Assembly (NCBI GenBank): GCA_001899685.1
Contig: MKWG01000023.1
Location: 1 to 64,000, forward strand
Length of the DNA stretch: 64,000 bases
From: Sphingobacteriales bacterium 44-15
GTDB taxonomy: Bacteria; Bacteroidota; Bacteroidia; Chitinophagales; Chitinophagaceae
Direction of reading: 5' to 3'
Under the pieces are notes generated by a model, which did no database searches, was not told the origin of the DNA, and was given only the letters and a program-made list of their open reading frames with translations. The number at the start of each line of letters is the position of its first letter. The stretch's first letter is position 1. Made by a program: the position numbers and the translations under genes. Below are positions 1-8,058 of the stretch, piece after piece.

Positions 1-137
1 AGGGGATCGCGGCTAAAATGTTTATCAGCCCTTATACTGTGGAAGATTACCGGGATGCCTTGTTCAAAAAATTTGAGGTCAACAATAAAGCAACATTGAT
101 CCTGTTGGCGCTGAAATATGGTATCGTGGAGGTATAA
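1..137 (+). CDS. C-terminal end of a LuxR/NarL-type response regulator (5' truncated by the window edge)
   Basis: The reading frame that enters from the left edge (codons begin at base 3) encodes about 44 residues and ends at TAA. It reads as the last two helices of a LuxR-type helix-turn-helix: GIAAKMFISPYTVEDYRD, then a Phe/Lys-rich turn, then NNKATLILLALKYGIVEV. The pattern of SPxTVE..R..L..K..V.NKA..I..A...GI is typical of NarL/FixJ-type response regulators, so a receiver domain is expected outside the window. Its signal and targets cannot be told. It converges on the DUF2480 gene, with a short copy of the dispersed hairpin element between them. Confidence 0.75.
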   Translation, partial: GIAAKMFISPYTVEDYRDALFKKFEVNNKATLILLALKYGIVEV

Positions 138-138
138 G

Positions 139-166
139 AGCTCACGTCTGTCGTTTCACTCTCACA
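139..166. repeat. Dispersed hairpin element, copy a (short)
   Basis: The gap holds the words CTCACGTCTGTCGTTTCAC and TCTCAC, the right-hand module of the element described at 27133-27241. It fills nearly the whole convergent gap between the regulator and the DUF2480 gene. Confidence 0.5.
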
Positions 167-688
167 TCATTCCCTTTTCACCGCAGCCGCTTTATAAACC
201 GGCACGGTGCTGCAGGGCTCTCCGTACATAATGCTTTTTGCTACCGGGCGCAGCTTATTGGTAATAGCAATATATGCCGTTTCGGGCAGGTAAAGATCTC
301 CGCATCCTTTGATCACGATACGCTTGCCTGCATATTGCTGCGCATCCATTGCATCAATGCTGCGCGCCATCAAAGCCCGGATTGCCTGCTTTTCATCGCC
401 GAAGATCACCTCTTTTGCAAAAGGCTGCAGGTAACTTGTTACAAGCATATACGCCCACATGGGGATAATAGCGTCGGAGGTATTGGTCAGTGCTATATGC
501 TTCCCGCTGTATTGTTCCCAGTCGTGGGTTTTCAACGCTTCCCTGAAGTCTTTTTCTTTGAGGATAAGCTCCCTGTACAGCCAGGGCTTCATATCAAATA
601 CCTGCACAGGATCTTCCGGATACAAAGTTTCCAGGTCAATGGTGATGATACCGCTTTCCGCCACTCTGTTTATAATGACATCGCTCAT
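167..688 (-). CDS. DUF2480 family protein
   Basis: The product is 173 residues and cytoplasmic by appearance, with no signal peptide or membrane segment. It matches my recollection of the Bacteroidota-specific DUF2480 family along its length: it starts MSDVIINRVAESGIITIDLE, has a central KDFREALKTHDW..Y.GKHIALT block, and ends with VIKGCGDLYLP and SIMYGEPCSTVPVYK. The conserved Cys residues in GCGD and EPCSTVP hint at a redox or metal role, but no function is established to my knowledge. An in-frame upstream ATG would add 34 residues of low-complexity sequence read through a repeat, so I chose the start at 688. Confidence 0.85.
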   Translation of the reverse strand: MSDVIINRVAESGIITIDLETLYPEDPVQVFDMKPWLYRELILKEKDFREALKTHDWEQYSGKHIALTNTSDAIIPMWAYMLVTSYLQPFAKEVIFGDEKQAIRALMARSIDAMDAQQYAGKRIVIKGCGDLYLPETAYIAITNKLRPVAKSIMYGEPCSTVPVYKAAAVKRE

Positions 689-710
689 AGTGCAAAGGTA
701 ATAAAAGCAG

Positions 711-803
711 GGAACCACGGAGGCAGGAAGAACAGGGAGGGGCACAGAGAAGAAGCTGAACCACGAAGGCACAAGGGCACAAAGGTGCACAAAGAGAGAG
801 GCG
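711..803. repeat. Dispersed CACAAAGG-type repeat tract
   Basis: A tract of degenerate purine-rich units upstream of the DUF2480 gene, including ACCACGAAGGCACAAGGGCA and GCACAAAGGTGCACAAAGAG. Related tracts occur at 30132-30200 and, on the other strand, at 52004-52048. It contains no convincing coding sequence. Confidence 0.55.
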
Positions 804-804
804 G

Positions 805-857
805 AATTTCACGTCTGTCGTTTGACATTTATCGTTGCCTGCAATTCACGATCACAC
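805..857. repeat. Dispersed hairpin element, copy b (partial)
   Basis: It contains TTTCACGTCTGTCGTTTGAC and ACATTTATCGTTG, the right-hand module of the element seen in full at 27133-27241. It lies between the same-strand ppiD and DUF2480 genes. Confidence 0.5.
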
Positions 858-946
858 TTCAAATAGCATGGGCTGTGCTCAGGATCTCCTCTCCCTGGCC
901 GCCGTTCGGCAGTTCAGGTGGGTTTTGGAGAAGGCCGGGGGCTCTG

Positions 947-3070
947 TTAATACCCGGCTTCAAGGCGGCTGTCTTTGATCTTTGCCGCATCTTTTAATGC
1001 CTGCATAAGACCGTAACCCATTGTCTGCTTCATTTGCATCATCACCGATTTTCTCTGCTCATCTACATTTGCCGCATCATTGGGTACTGCGCCTATACTA
1101 TTAACGGCAACCACATACGCACCGTTGTTGCCCGACAGCACAGGCGATGGTTTGGACTGGTATCCCTTGTCAAAAGCTGCGCCGATCACTATGGATTCAT
1201 TACCGAGACCGGGTTTGAAATTGTCGGAGAACCGAAGGCTGTCGAGCGGCTGTACAGTCTGTGCGGCATTTTTTGCCGCATCATCTATATTAGCATATTT
1301 CCCGAATTTTTCCGCCAGGATCCCCGCTTTTTTCTTATTACGCAAAACTGGTTCCACTGTTACTCTTGCTGTTGCTGCTGTTTGCAGCCCTTCTTTATTT
1401 TCCCCGGAGATCACAGCCACCACATACTGGTCGCCAACGGAAAGCGGATCGGATACCGTGCCGGGCTTATTTGCATATACCCATTTTACCAAAGCCCTGG
1501 ATGCGCCCAGACCCATAACCTGGTAATCCATTTCCTTTATATTATCGGCAATGCGCTTGTTAAGCTTTTCTTTAGCTACGGTTTGGTCAAACGCCTTTTC
1601 TGTGCGGCTGGAGGAAGCAAACTGTGTCGCTTTAGCGGAAGCCGCATTTTCTGTTTCTTCGCTGGGCTCTATTTCCTTTGCGAGGTAGGCTATCTTATAT
1701 GCCTGCTCAAAATTTTTCTGATCTTCTATCTCTATATAATGATACCCGTATTCTGTCTTCACAACTCCTTTATCACCGGTTTTCCCTTCAAAACAAAAAT
1801 CATTGAATGTTTTTACCATCTGCCCGTTGGGAAAATATCCAAGATCTCCAAGCCTGAGCTTAGATCCTTCATCATCAGAATATTTTACCGCCAGTTGCTC
1901 AAAAGAGGCTCCGCCGGCAATGGCTTTTTGTATACTGTCTACCCGGTTTTTGGCAACAGAATCTGCAATAGTGGGCTGACCGGTTTGAGGATCAAGTGTG
2001 GCTATCAGTATATGCCTCGCCTTCACAGAGTCCGGCAATACCTTAGTATCAATCATTTTTGCAATGGTTATGCTGCTTGCATCATAATAAGGCCCGAAAG
2101 TTTCTCCCGGCTTCAAAGCAAGTATGGAATCCTTCTGAGGTACCTGGATCCTGCTTTTGTTGATATAGCCGTCGAAGTAAGCTGATTTTGTCCTGTTCCT
2201 CGTTACAAAAGCACCGGGATCCTTTGCTGCCGCAAGCTGCGCTTTATATTCTTCCATTTTATTCCAGAGGCTCGTACTGTCCGCTTTGGTAGGCCCGGCA
2301 TAGAAAGTAACATAAGAAATACCCCTGCTTTTCTCCTGCTTGTAAAGATCTTTATGCTTTTGAATATAATCTGTTATTTCAGCGTCAGACACTTTTATGG
2401 AAGAATCCGCTACTGTGGCATAAGACAATCCCACGAATGAAATATTTGATATCTGGCCGTTTTCCGCATTTTGCTTTTCGATCAGCCATTTTGGTATATA
2501 AATGCCATTGGTAAATATGGTCAGGAACTTCTGCTGCAGCTGGCTGAGTATGATCGGGTCGATAAGCTGTTCATTCACCTGGCGTATCTGTTCGGCATCC
2601 TTGCTTTTCTGCAGTGTTTTGAATGCATTTCTTGCTGCTTCTATATTATATATACCGGTTTTCCTGTCGGTGAACTGTTGCTTGAATTCCTGCGGCGCAT
2701 CTTCACTGAACAGAAGATCGGCAAATTCCTTTGAAGTAAATGCCAGCCCAAGCTTCCCTGCTTCATTGGTAACGATCTCCCTGTTGATCAGCCCGTTCCA
2801 TATCTGGTTCTGGATCTCCTGGCGCATACCCTCATCCACACGGTAGCCCTGCTGCTGGTACTGGGCCTCCATCATTTTTACACGATCATCAAATTCCTGT
2901 CTTTTAATTTCTATCCCGTCTACTTTTCCGATGGTTGTTTTGGGAGAATCGAAGAACCCGTGAGAACGGCCAACGAAAGCATCCTGTACTAAAAATCCAA
3001 TAAGGCTTACGGCAATAATTCCAAATACAAAAATGGCAGCTTTGTCCCGGATAGTCTGAATAATAGACAT
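947..3070 (-). CDS. ppiD: Membrane-anchored peptidyl-prolyl isomerase, PpiD/SurA-like
   Basis: This 707-residue protein begins MSIIQTIRDKAAIFVFGIIA, a short cytoplasmic start followed by one membrane segment (about residues 14-34). A SurA-type N-terminal region follows (about 45-200), then a parvulin rotamase domain at about 350-452 with KARHILIAT, GGASFEQLAVKYSDD, DLGYF and YGYHYI. A long C-terminal part repeats the chaperone-like fold. Such proteins assist folding of outer-membrane and periplasmic proteins as they leave the Sec channel. The start at 3070 puts the membrane segment at the very N-terminus; an in-frame ATG 33 bases upstream is less likely. A promoter-like box lies 30 bases upstream. 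Confidence 0.88.
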   Translation of the reverse strand: MSIIQTIRDKAAIFVFGIIAVSLIGFLVQDAFVGRSHGFFDSPKTTIGKVDGIEIKRQEFDDRVKMMEAQYQQQGYRVDEGMRQEIQNQIWNGLINREIVTNEAGKLGLAFTSKEFADLLFSEDAPQEFKQQFTDRKTGIYNIEAARNAFKTLQKSKDAEQIRQVNEQLIDPIILSQLQQKFLTIFTNGIYIPKWLIEKQNAENGQISNISFVGLSYATVADSSIKVSDAEITDYIQKHKDLYKQEKSRGISYVTFYAGPTKADSTSLWNKMEEYKAQLAAAKDPGAFVTRNRTKSAYFDGYINKSRIQVPQKDSILALKPGETFGPYYDASSITIAKMIDTKVLPDSVKARHILIATLDPQTGQPTIADSVAKNRVDSIQKAIAGGASFEQLAVKYSDDEGSKLRLGDLGYFPNGQMVKTFNDFCFEGKTGDKGVVKTEYGYHYIEIEDQKNFEQAYKIAYLAKEIEPSEETENAASAKATQFASSSRTEKAFDQTVAKEKLNKRIADNIKEMDYQVMGLGASRALVKWVYANKPGTVSDPLSVGDQYVVAVISGENKEGLQTAATARVTVEPVLRNKKKAGILAEKFGKYANIDDAAKNAAQTVQPLDSLRFSDNFKPGLGNESIVIGAAFDKGYQSKPSPVLSGNNGAYVVAVNSIGAVPNDAANVDEQRKSVMMQMKQTMGYGLMQALKDAAKIKDSRLEAGY

Positions 3071-3638
3071 ATAATATAGAATGTATTTTTTTGTGGACGG
3101 CAAAAATAGGGTAATAAATGTTTATCAACAAATTGTGGAAAACAGCATGAAACCTGCTTCCCGTGTATGTTTGCACCAGTGGATATCTATACCGTTGACT
3201 GCCGCAATAATCCGGGTTCGATCATCGTTAATTAAAATCAACATTCTGCTGTTGAAATCACCCTTCCGGTGTTAATAACTGGTATGGTGGTACCTTATTT
3301 AAAGTGAACATTTTGACATAATATTCTTTTGGAACTGAGTCGCTTTTTACCATCATCACGGCTATCCCGAAAAAAATTTTTTTAGTACCGCCTTATCAAC
3401 AGCATTACAGTAATTATTTTCAGTATTTTTTTCCGCATCTCTTTTTAATCAACAGTGTTGATAAACCCGTAAAGCTCCGGCCCGGTATAAATCATGTAAT
3501 GTGAATTTTATGTTAGCAACGGTGTATAAAGCAATATTTTTAACTTTGACAAACTTTAGTGCAGGTGATATTTCCACAAATTCACAGCCTTAATAGTAAT
3601 AGGGCTTTTAAATAAATAATAAATTATTAGTAAATACT
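3071..3638. other. AT-rich divergent gap; candidate replication origin region
   Basis: The 568-base gap between divergent ppiD and nadA has no convincing gene. It holds three copies of TTATCAACA (3122-3130 and 3393-3401 on plus, 3456-3464 on minus), one base from the DnaA box TTATCCACA. It also holds TTTTCCACA on minus at 3135-3143 and ATTTCCACA at 3570-3578. A run of A then T at about 3369-3383 could unwind easily. Two parS-like sites lie 3-4 kb to the right beside mnmG, a gene often near origins. The sequence words are visible; the origin role is inference, since such words also occur by chance in AT-rich DNA. Confidence 0.3.
3101..3108 (-). promoter_or_regulatory. Possible Bacteroidota -7 promoter box for ppiD
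   Basis: On the minus strand the sequence reads TATTTTTG, an exact fit to the Bacteroidota TAnnTTTG box, about 30 bases before the ppiD start. No clear -33 element was identified. Confidence 0.35.
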
Positions 3639-4649
3639 ATGGCAGTAATTAACATTGAAGAAGCAAAAAAAAATGTGGAGCGGGTTGGTTTCCTGGATGT
3701 AGATATTGATCCGGGAATTGATTTGTTTGAAGAGATCAGGCGGTTGAAAAAAGAAAAAAATGCCATACTGCTCGCGCACTATTACCAGGAAGCGGATATT
3801 CAGGATGTGGCCGATTATATAGGCGATAGTCTCGGGCTAGCCCAGCAGGCGGAAAAAACGACTGCGGATATTATCGTTTTTGCAGGGGTGCATTTTATGG
3901 CTGAAACTGCCAAAATACTGAACCCGGATAAAAAAGTATTATTACCGGACCTGAAAGCTGGTTGTTCTCTTTCTGATAGCGCTCCCCCGCCATTGTTTAA
4001 GAAGTTTAAAGACGAGCACCCGGGGCATACTGTTATTTCTTACATCAATTGTTCTGCAGGTATCAAAGCATTGAGCGATATTATTTGTACTTCTTCCAAT
4101 GCAAAGCAGATCGTGGAAAGTCTTCCTGAAGAGGAAAAGATCATTTTTGCGCCGGATAAGAACCTGGGCGCTTATATCAATAAGCAGACAGGAAGGAATA
4201 TGGTATTATGGGATGGCGCCTGTATGGTGCATGAGATTTTCAGCAGGGAAAAGATAGTGAAGCTTAAAGTGAGGCATCCCGGGGCGAAAGTGATCGCGCA
4301 CCCGGAATGTGAAGAGATTGTGCTGCAGCAGGCTGATTTTATTGGTTCCACCACGCAATTGCTGAAGTTTACCGGGAAGGATCCTTCAAAAGAATATATT
4401 GTAGCTACCGAGACCGGTATACTGCACCAGATGCAGAAAAATTCCCCGGATAAAATATTCATACCGGCGCCTCCCGACAATAGCTGTGCGTGCAATGACT
4501 GTCCTCACATGAAGCTGAATACGCTGGAGAAGCTGTACCTGTGCATGGAATATGAATCTCCTGAGCTGACTATGGATGAAACGCTGAGAAAAGCTGCATT
4601 GAAGCCAATTAAAAGGATGCTTGAAATAAGCGCAAGGCTGGGGTTGTAG
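3639..4649 (+). CDS. nadA: Quinolinate synthase
   Basis: The 336-residue product condenses iminoaspartate with dihydroxyacetone phosphate to make quinolinate in de novo NAD synthesis, using a 4Fe-4S cluster. The family's cysteine positions are present: C109 in [15 protein letters not shown]195 in WDGACMVHE, and the CACNDCPHM motif (C283, C285, C288), whose last Cys is the likely third cluster ligand. The substrate-binding HYYQ (residues 47-50) and GDSLGLA are also present. The start matches the usual family length. No nadB or nadC is adjacent, but nadD lies 3.4 kb to the right. The gene converges on mnmG across a hairpin-repeat copy. Confidence 0.96.
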   Translation: MAVINIEEAKKNVERVGFLDVDIDPGIDLFEEIRRLKKEKNAILLAHYYQEADIQDVADYIGDSLGLAQQAEKTTADIIVFAGVHFMAETAKILNPDKKVLLPDLKAGCSLSDSAPPPLFKKFKDEHPGHTVISYINCSAGIKALSDIICTSSNAKQIVESLPEEEKIIFAPDKNLGAYINKQTGRNMVLWDGACMVHEIFSREKIVKLKVRHPGAKVIAHPECEEIVLQQADFIGSTTQLLKFTGKDPSKEYIVATETGILHQMQKNSPDKIFIPAPPDNSCACNDCPHMKLNTLEKLYLCMEYESPELTMDETLRKAALKPIKRMLEISARLGL

Positions 4650-4656
4650 GGAGTTC

Positions 4657-4723
4657 TTCGTGAGAAGTGAAACGTGAAATGTGCGCGTTTTACATCTATC
4701 TTCTGTCATTTCACGTTTCACGT
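4657..4723. repeat. Dispersed hairpin element, copy c
   Basis: It begins CGTGAGAAGTGAAACGTGAA and ends TCATTTCACGTTTCACGT, so the two ends can pair as a long hairpin. It fills the nadA/mnmG convergent junction and may act as a bidirectional terminator (inference). Confidence 0.65.
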
Positions 4724-4726
4724 ACA

Positions 4727-6595
4727 TTATCTTCCCATGTACACCATCAGTATCTGTACATCGCTTGGATTGACCCCTGAGATGCGCGAGGCCTGCCCCA
4801 AAGTTCTCGGCTGTACTTTTATGAACTTTTGTTTAGCCTCTGCAGAAAGGGCTGTAATGTTGCTGTAATTGAAATTGGAAGGAATAATAAGATCTTCCAG
4901 TTTTCCCATTTTGGCTACGAGCTCTTTTTCTTTCTCTATGTAGATATTATATTTTATTTGTATTTCTGCCTGTTCCAACGTGGTATTATTTTCGTTTTTA
5001 AGCGCTGAATTTAGTACAGGTAAGTGTTTCTGTAAAGATGATAGATGAATATCCGGTCTTAAAAGGAGTTGTGCCGCTTTTTGCTTTTGAGATAGGGGTG
5101 CAGAATTGATTTCTTCCAGATAAGCATTTGTTTCTTCAGGAGTAAGCGATATCCCGTTGAGGATGGCAGTGATTTTTTCTACATCTTTTTCTTTGGCTGT
5201 TACCTGCTGCATGCTGGCTTCGGAAGCAAGGCCAAGCTCATAACTTTTTTTGGTAAGTCTGAGGTCGGCATTATCCTGGCGGAGCAGTGTCCTGAATTCG
5301 GCGCGGCTGGTGAACATGCGGTAAGGCTCTTCGGTTCCCTTGCTGATCAGGTCGTCTATCAGCACGCCGATATAGGCTTCACTTCTTTTCAGAATAAAAG
5401 GTTCCTGCCCGTTTATTTTGAGATGGGCATTGATGCCTGCCATTATTCCCTGGCAGGCGGCTTCCTCGTATCCTGTGGTACCATTGATCTGACCGGCAAA
5501 ATAGAGGTTGCTGATGAGTTTGGTTTCGAGGGAATATTGTAATTGTGTGGGCGGGAAATAGTCGTATTCTATGGCATAGCCGGGGCGGAACATTTTTACC
5601 CGCTCAAACCCTGGAACCATACGAATTGCCTCGTATTGTACCTCCTCAGGTAAAGAGGTAGAAAATCCGTTTACATAAATCTCAACAGTATTCCAGCCTT
5701 CCGGTTCTACAAAAAGCTGGTGCCGGTCTCTTTCGGCAAACCGGTTTATTTTATCTTCTATGCTCGGGCAGTATCTTGGTCCTACCCCGTCAATCCTGCC
5801 GGCGAACATCGGGCTTCTGTCAAACCCGGTTTTCAGCATATCATGAACTTTCTGGCTGGTATAGGTGATCCAGCAGCTCCGCTGCCCGGAAGCTTTTATT
5901 TTAGGAGTGTCAGTAAAGCTGAAGCCAATTATTTCATCGTCGCCTTTTTGTTCTTCCATTTTGGAATAGTCGAGGCTCCTGCCATCTACCCTGGGTGGCG
6001 TACCTGTTTTAAGCCGGTCGCTTTCAAATCCAAGTTGAACCAATTGCTCGGTTATACCGGTGGCAGCTTTTTCAGCAACCCTGCCTCCGCCAAATTGTTT
6101 TTCCCCTACGTGGATGATGCCGTTCAGAAAAGTACCATTGGTCAGCACAACTGCCTTTGCAGTGATATGATGTCCCATTCCCGTAATAACTCCTGTACAA
6201 TGGTTATCTTTTATCAGTAAGCCGTTTACCATATCCTGGTAGAAATCCAGGTTAGGTGTTTGTTCCAACTTTTCTCTCCATTTCTGGGAAAAGAGCATCC
6301 TGTCGTTTTGAGCCCTGGGACTCCACATGGCAGGACCTTTGGATTTATTCAGCATCCTGAACTGGATCATTGACAGATCGGTTACGATCCCCGAATATCC
6401 TCCCAGCGCATCTATTTCTCTTACGATCTGGCCTTTCGCGATTCCTCCCATGGCAGGGTTACAACTCATCTGGGCAATGGTCTGCATATTCATGGTGATC
6501 AGTAAGGTCCTGCTTCCCATATTAGCTGCTGCCGCTGCCGCTTCACAGCCGGCATGACCCGCTCCTACGACGATTACATCATATTCTTTAAACAT
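4727..6595 (-). CDS. mnmG: tRNA uridine-5-carboxymethylaminomethyl modification enzyme MnmG (GidA)
   Basis: This 622-residue FAD protein works with MnmE to modify the wobble uridine of certain tRNAs. The N-terminus shows the dinucleotide fold VVGAGHAGCEAA (residues 9-20), followed by the family signatures MSCNPAMGGIAKGQIVREID and NGTFLNGIIHVGE. Later blocks LKTGTPPRVDGR, RPGYAIEYDYFPPTQL and the C-terminal PRTLGQASRISGVNPSDV are also characteristic. Length is normal and no frameshift is seen. It is the last gene of a leftward ybeY-CAP-mnmG set, and a parS-like site lies in the short gap just upstream. Confidence 0.97.
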   Translation of the reverse strand: MFKEYDVIVVGAGHAGCEAAAAAANMGSRTLLITMNMQTIAQMSCNPAMGGIAKGQIVREIDALGGYSGIVTDLSMIQFRMLNKSKGPAMWSPRAQNDRMLFSQKWREKLEQTPNLDFYQDMVNGLLIKDNHCTGVITGMGHHITAKAVVLTNGTFLNGIIHVGEKQFGGGRVAEKAATGITEQLVQLGFESDRLKTGTPPRVDGRSLDYSKMEEQKGDDEIIGFSFTDTPKIKASGQRSCWITYTSQKVHDMLKTGFDRSPMFAGRIDGVGPRYCPSIEDKINRFAERDRHQLFVEPEGWNTVEIYVNGFSTSLPEEVQYEAIRMVPGFERVKMFRPGYAIEYDYFPPTQLQYSLETKLISNLYFAGQINGTTGYEEAACQGIMAGINAHLKINGQEPFILKRSEAYIGVLIDDLISKGTEEPYRMFTSRAEFRTLLRQDNADLRLTKKSYELGLASEASMQQVTAKEKDVEKITAILNGISLTPEETNAYLEEINSAPLSQKQKAAQLLLRPDIHLSSLQKHLPVLNSALKNENNTTLEQAEIQIKYNIYIEKEKELVAKMGKLEDLIIPSNFNYSNITALSAEAKQKFIKVQPRTLGQASRISGVNPSDVQILMVYMGR

Positions 6596-6627
6596 GCTGC
6601 AAAATTAAGCTGATTGATATATATCAA

Positions 6628-6643
6628 CGTTTCACGTGAAACA
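6628..6643. other. parS-like chromosome partition site 1
   Basis: The sequence CGTTTCACGTGAAACA differs from the ParB-binding consensus TGTTTCACGTGAAACA only at the first base and contains a perfect 14-base palindrome. It lies directly against the stop codon of the CAP-domain gene and upstream of mnmG. An identical 16-mer, within 19 shared bases, lies at 7302-7317. Confidence 0.75.
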
Positions 6644-7327
6644 TCATTCGCAGGTAAAATCCTGGACGGAAAAATAATAGGGAGCACGATTCTTTACAGG
6701 GTAAAATGATACACCAACAAAGCGTGCATCAGGATCCAATATATTTTTTCGATGCCCGAGACTTTTTACACCATTATCAATAAGAAGGAATATTACGGTT
6801 TCCAGTGCATTTAATTTCCCTTCATAAATATTTTCTGATACGCAATTGGCAAGACCGGCAGCTTCCATTCTTTGCTGAAATGAGGCTCCCGATGAAGAAG
6901 AGTGACTCAGGGATAACCCTTTACTGCCAAGATCTTTGGCATGTGCTGCAGCTACCCGCTGAAGTTTTGTTGCAGGACTTAAAGGTGCTACTCCATTCAT
7001 AGCGGATAAAGTTTTTGCCAGCGATCTGCTGTAAGCATTCTTTACTTCCGGGAATTGTTTGAGAAAAGGATCAAGCACTTTCCGGTTGAAATCAGCAGGC
7101 TTTTGTCTTACATAGTTAAGCCAGTATAAAAGCTCTTTTTCTTCACTGCTTAACCCTGCAAAGTCCTGCTGTTTGTTAAGGAAGGATTGAATAGCCGTGT
7201 CGCGTTCAATATTGAGGATAAATGGTTTATCAGTGAATTTTACACTTCCCTGAGAGTAAGAAAAGGTAATGATCAGTGAGGCAATAAAAGTGAAACAGAA
7301 ACGTTTCACGTGAAACATTAGGGGCAT
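6644..7327 (-). CDS. Secreted CAP-domain (SCP/YkwD-like) protein
   Basis: The product is 227 residues with an N-terminal signal peptide (hydrophobic FCFTFIASLIITFSYS, likely cleaved before QGSV). The rest is a CAP/SCP domain (about residues 60-225). It shows LLYWLNYVRQKPADF, AAAHAKDLG, a central SHSSSSGASFQQRMEAAG, SENIYEG and LGHRKNILDPDARFVGVSF; the His and Glu residues in these blocks form the usual CAP cavity. Substrates of bacterial CAP proteins are mostly unknown. Its ATG shares one base with the ybeY stop (TAATG), suggesting translational coupling. The residues MFHVKR near the start are encoded by a parS-like site, and another abuts the stop. Confidence 0.85.
   Translation of the reverse strand: MPLMFHVKRFCFTFIASLIITFSYSQGSVKFTDKPFILNIERDTAIQSFLNKQQDFAGLSSEEKELLYWLNYVRQKPADFNRKVLDPFLKQFPEVKNAYSRSLAKTLSAMNGVAPLSPATKLQRVAAAHAKDLGSKGLSLSHSSSSGASFQQRMEAAGLANCVSENIYEGKLNALETVIFLLIDNGVKSLGHRKNILDPDARFVGVSFYPVKNRAPYYFSVQDFTCE
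7302..7317. other. parS-like chromosome partition site 2, inside the CAP gene start
   Basis: This is a second identical copy of CGTTTCACGTGAAACA. It lies within the first codons of the CAP-domain gene, where it encodes FHVKR. The longer 19-base string AACGTTTCACGTGAAACAT is shared with 6626-6644, 674 bases away and in the same orientation. Confidence 0.75.
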
Positions 7328-7749
7328 TATTTGAAATATTTCTGCAAATAACGATCTTCTTTCTGCCTCATTTCAACCTGGTCTCTTTTTAACTTATCCT
7401 TGTAACCGCACAGATGTAAAGCTCCATGAAAAATCACGCGGTGCAGCTCTTCTTTTATACTTTTTCCAAGCCTTTGTGCATTATCTCTTACCCGGTCGGT
7501 ACTGATATATATTTCTCCTTCTGTAGCTCCTTCTTCACCGAGCTCAAAAGTTATGATATCGGTATAAAAATCATGCTGCAAATACCGCCGGTTGATCTCA
7601 AGCAAGTATTCGTCTGTACAAAAAATGTATTGAAGGGATCTGAGTTTTTGCTTTTCCGATTTGAAAATACTTTCAATGAAGGCTTTTAAAGCGGCCCTGT
7701 TGGGCAAAACAATATGAGTCTCCTGGAAGAAAAATTGAATAGTTGCCAT
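7327..7749 (-). CDS. ybeY: Endoribonuclease YbeY (rRNA maturation factor)
   Basis: The 140-residue product belongs to the UPF0054 metal-dependent RNase family involved in 16S rRNA 3' processing and ribosome quality control. The signature TDIITFEL (residues 63-70), GEIYIS and the catalytic block FHGALHLCGYKD (107-118) are clear. In the usual metal site H-x3-H-x5-H, the first two histidines are H108 and H112, but the third position is Asp (D118). I recall similar Asp versions in other Bacteroidota, so it is probably lineage-typical rather than a defect. The gene is first in the leftward set with the CAP gene and mnmG, and is divergent from feoA. Confidence 0.92.
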   Translation of the reverse strand: MATIQFFFQETHIVLPNRAALKAFIESIFKSEKQKLRSLQYIFCTDEYLLEINRRYLQHDFYTDIITFELGEEGATEGEIYISTDRVRDNAQRLGKSIKEELHRVIFHGALHLCGYKDKLKRDQVEMRQKEDRYLQKYFK

Positions 7750-7802
7750 GTTAAAATTCAGGGCTTTTCTAAATTCGTAAGCGAATGCTGCAAAACTACC
7801 AA

Positions 7803-7810
7803 TAGATTTG
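7803..7810 (+). promoter_or_regulatory. Possible -7 promoter box for feoA-nadD
   Basis: TAGATTTG fits the TAnnTTTG box exactly and sits seven bases before the feoA ATG, implying a very short or absent leader if used. Confidence 0.3.
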
Positions 7811-7817
7811 CCTTAAT

Positions 7818-8042
7818 ATGAAAAGATTGTCTGAAATAGCTCCCGGCATATCTGTAATGATCAGGGAAATAGAGAACAATGAAATTTTTTTGAAGCTTAT
7901 GGAAATGGGGTTTATTCCCGGAGAAATAGTAAGCATTGTTCAAAAAGCTCCACTGGGCGATCCAATCTCCGTTACGGTAGCAGGATATAACTTAAGTTTG
8001 CGCCTGAGCGAAGCGGAGAACGTACTGGTGGAAGAACTATAG
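7818..8042 (+). CDS. feoA: FeoA-domain protein, stand-alone
   Basis: This 74-residue protein is a single FeoA (SH3-like) domain: LSEIAPGISVMIREIE, LKLMEMGFIPGEIVSIVQKAPLGDPISVTV and NLSLRLSEAENVLVEE are typical. FeoA assists the ferrous-iron transporter FeoB; no feoB lies in the window, so it either works with a distant FeoB or regulates another transporter. The stop is 16 bases before nadD, suggesting co-transcription. Confidence 0.9.
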   Translation: MKRLSEIAPGISVMIREIENNEIFLKLMEMGFIPGEIVSIVQKAPLGDPISVTVAGYNLSLRLSEAENVLVEEL

Positions 8043-8058
8043 CTATTCCCGTAAAATC

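Noticed and set aside
1034..2185. A 383-residue open frame opposite ppiD
   Set aside because: It lies wholly on the antisense strand of a clearly recognised gene, has a Cys/Tyr/Ile-rich composition typical of shadow frames, and no domain was seen.
3081..3275. A 64-residue frame in the candidate origin region
   Set aside because: It overlaps the ppiD leader region, has a non-protein-like composition and no recognisable family.
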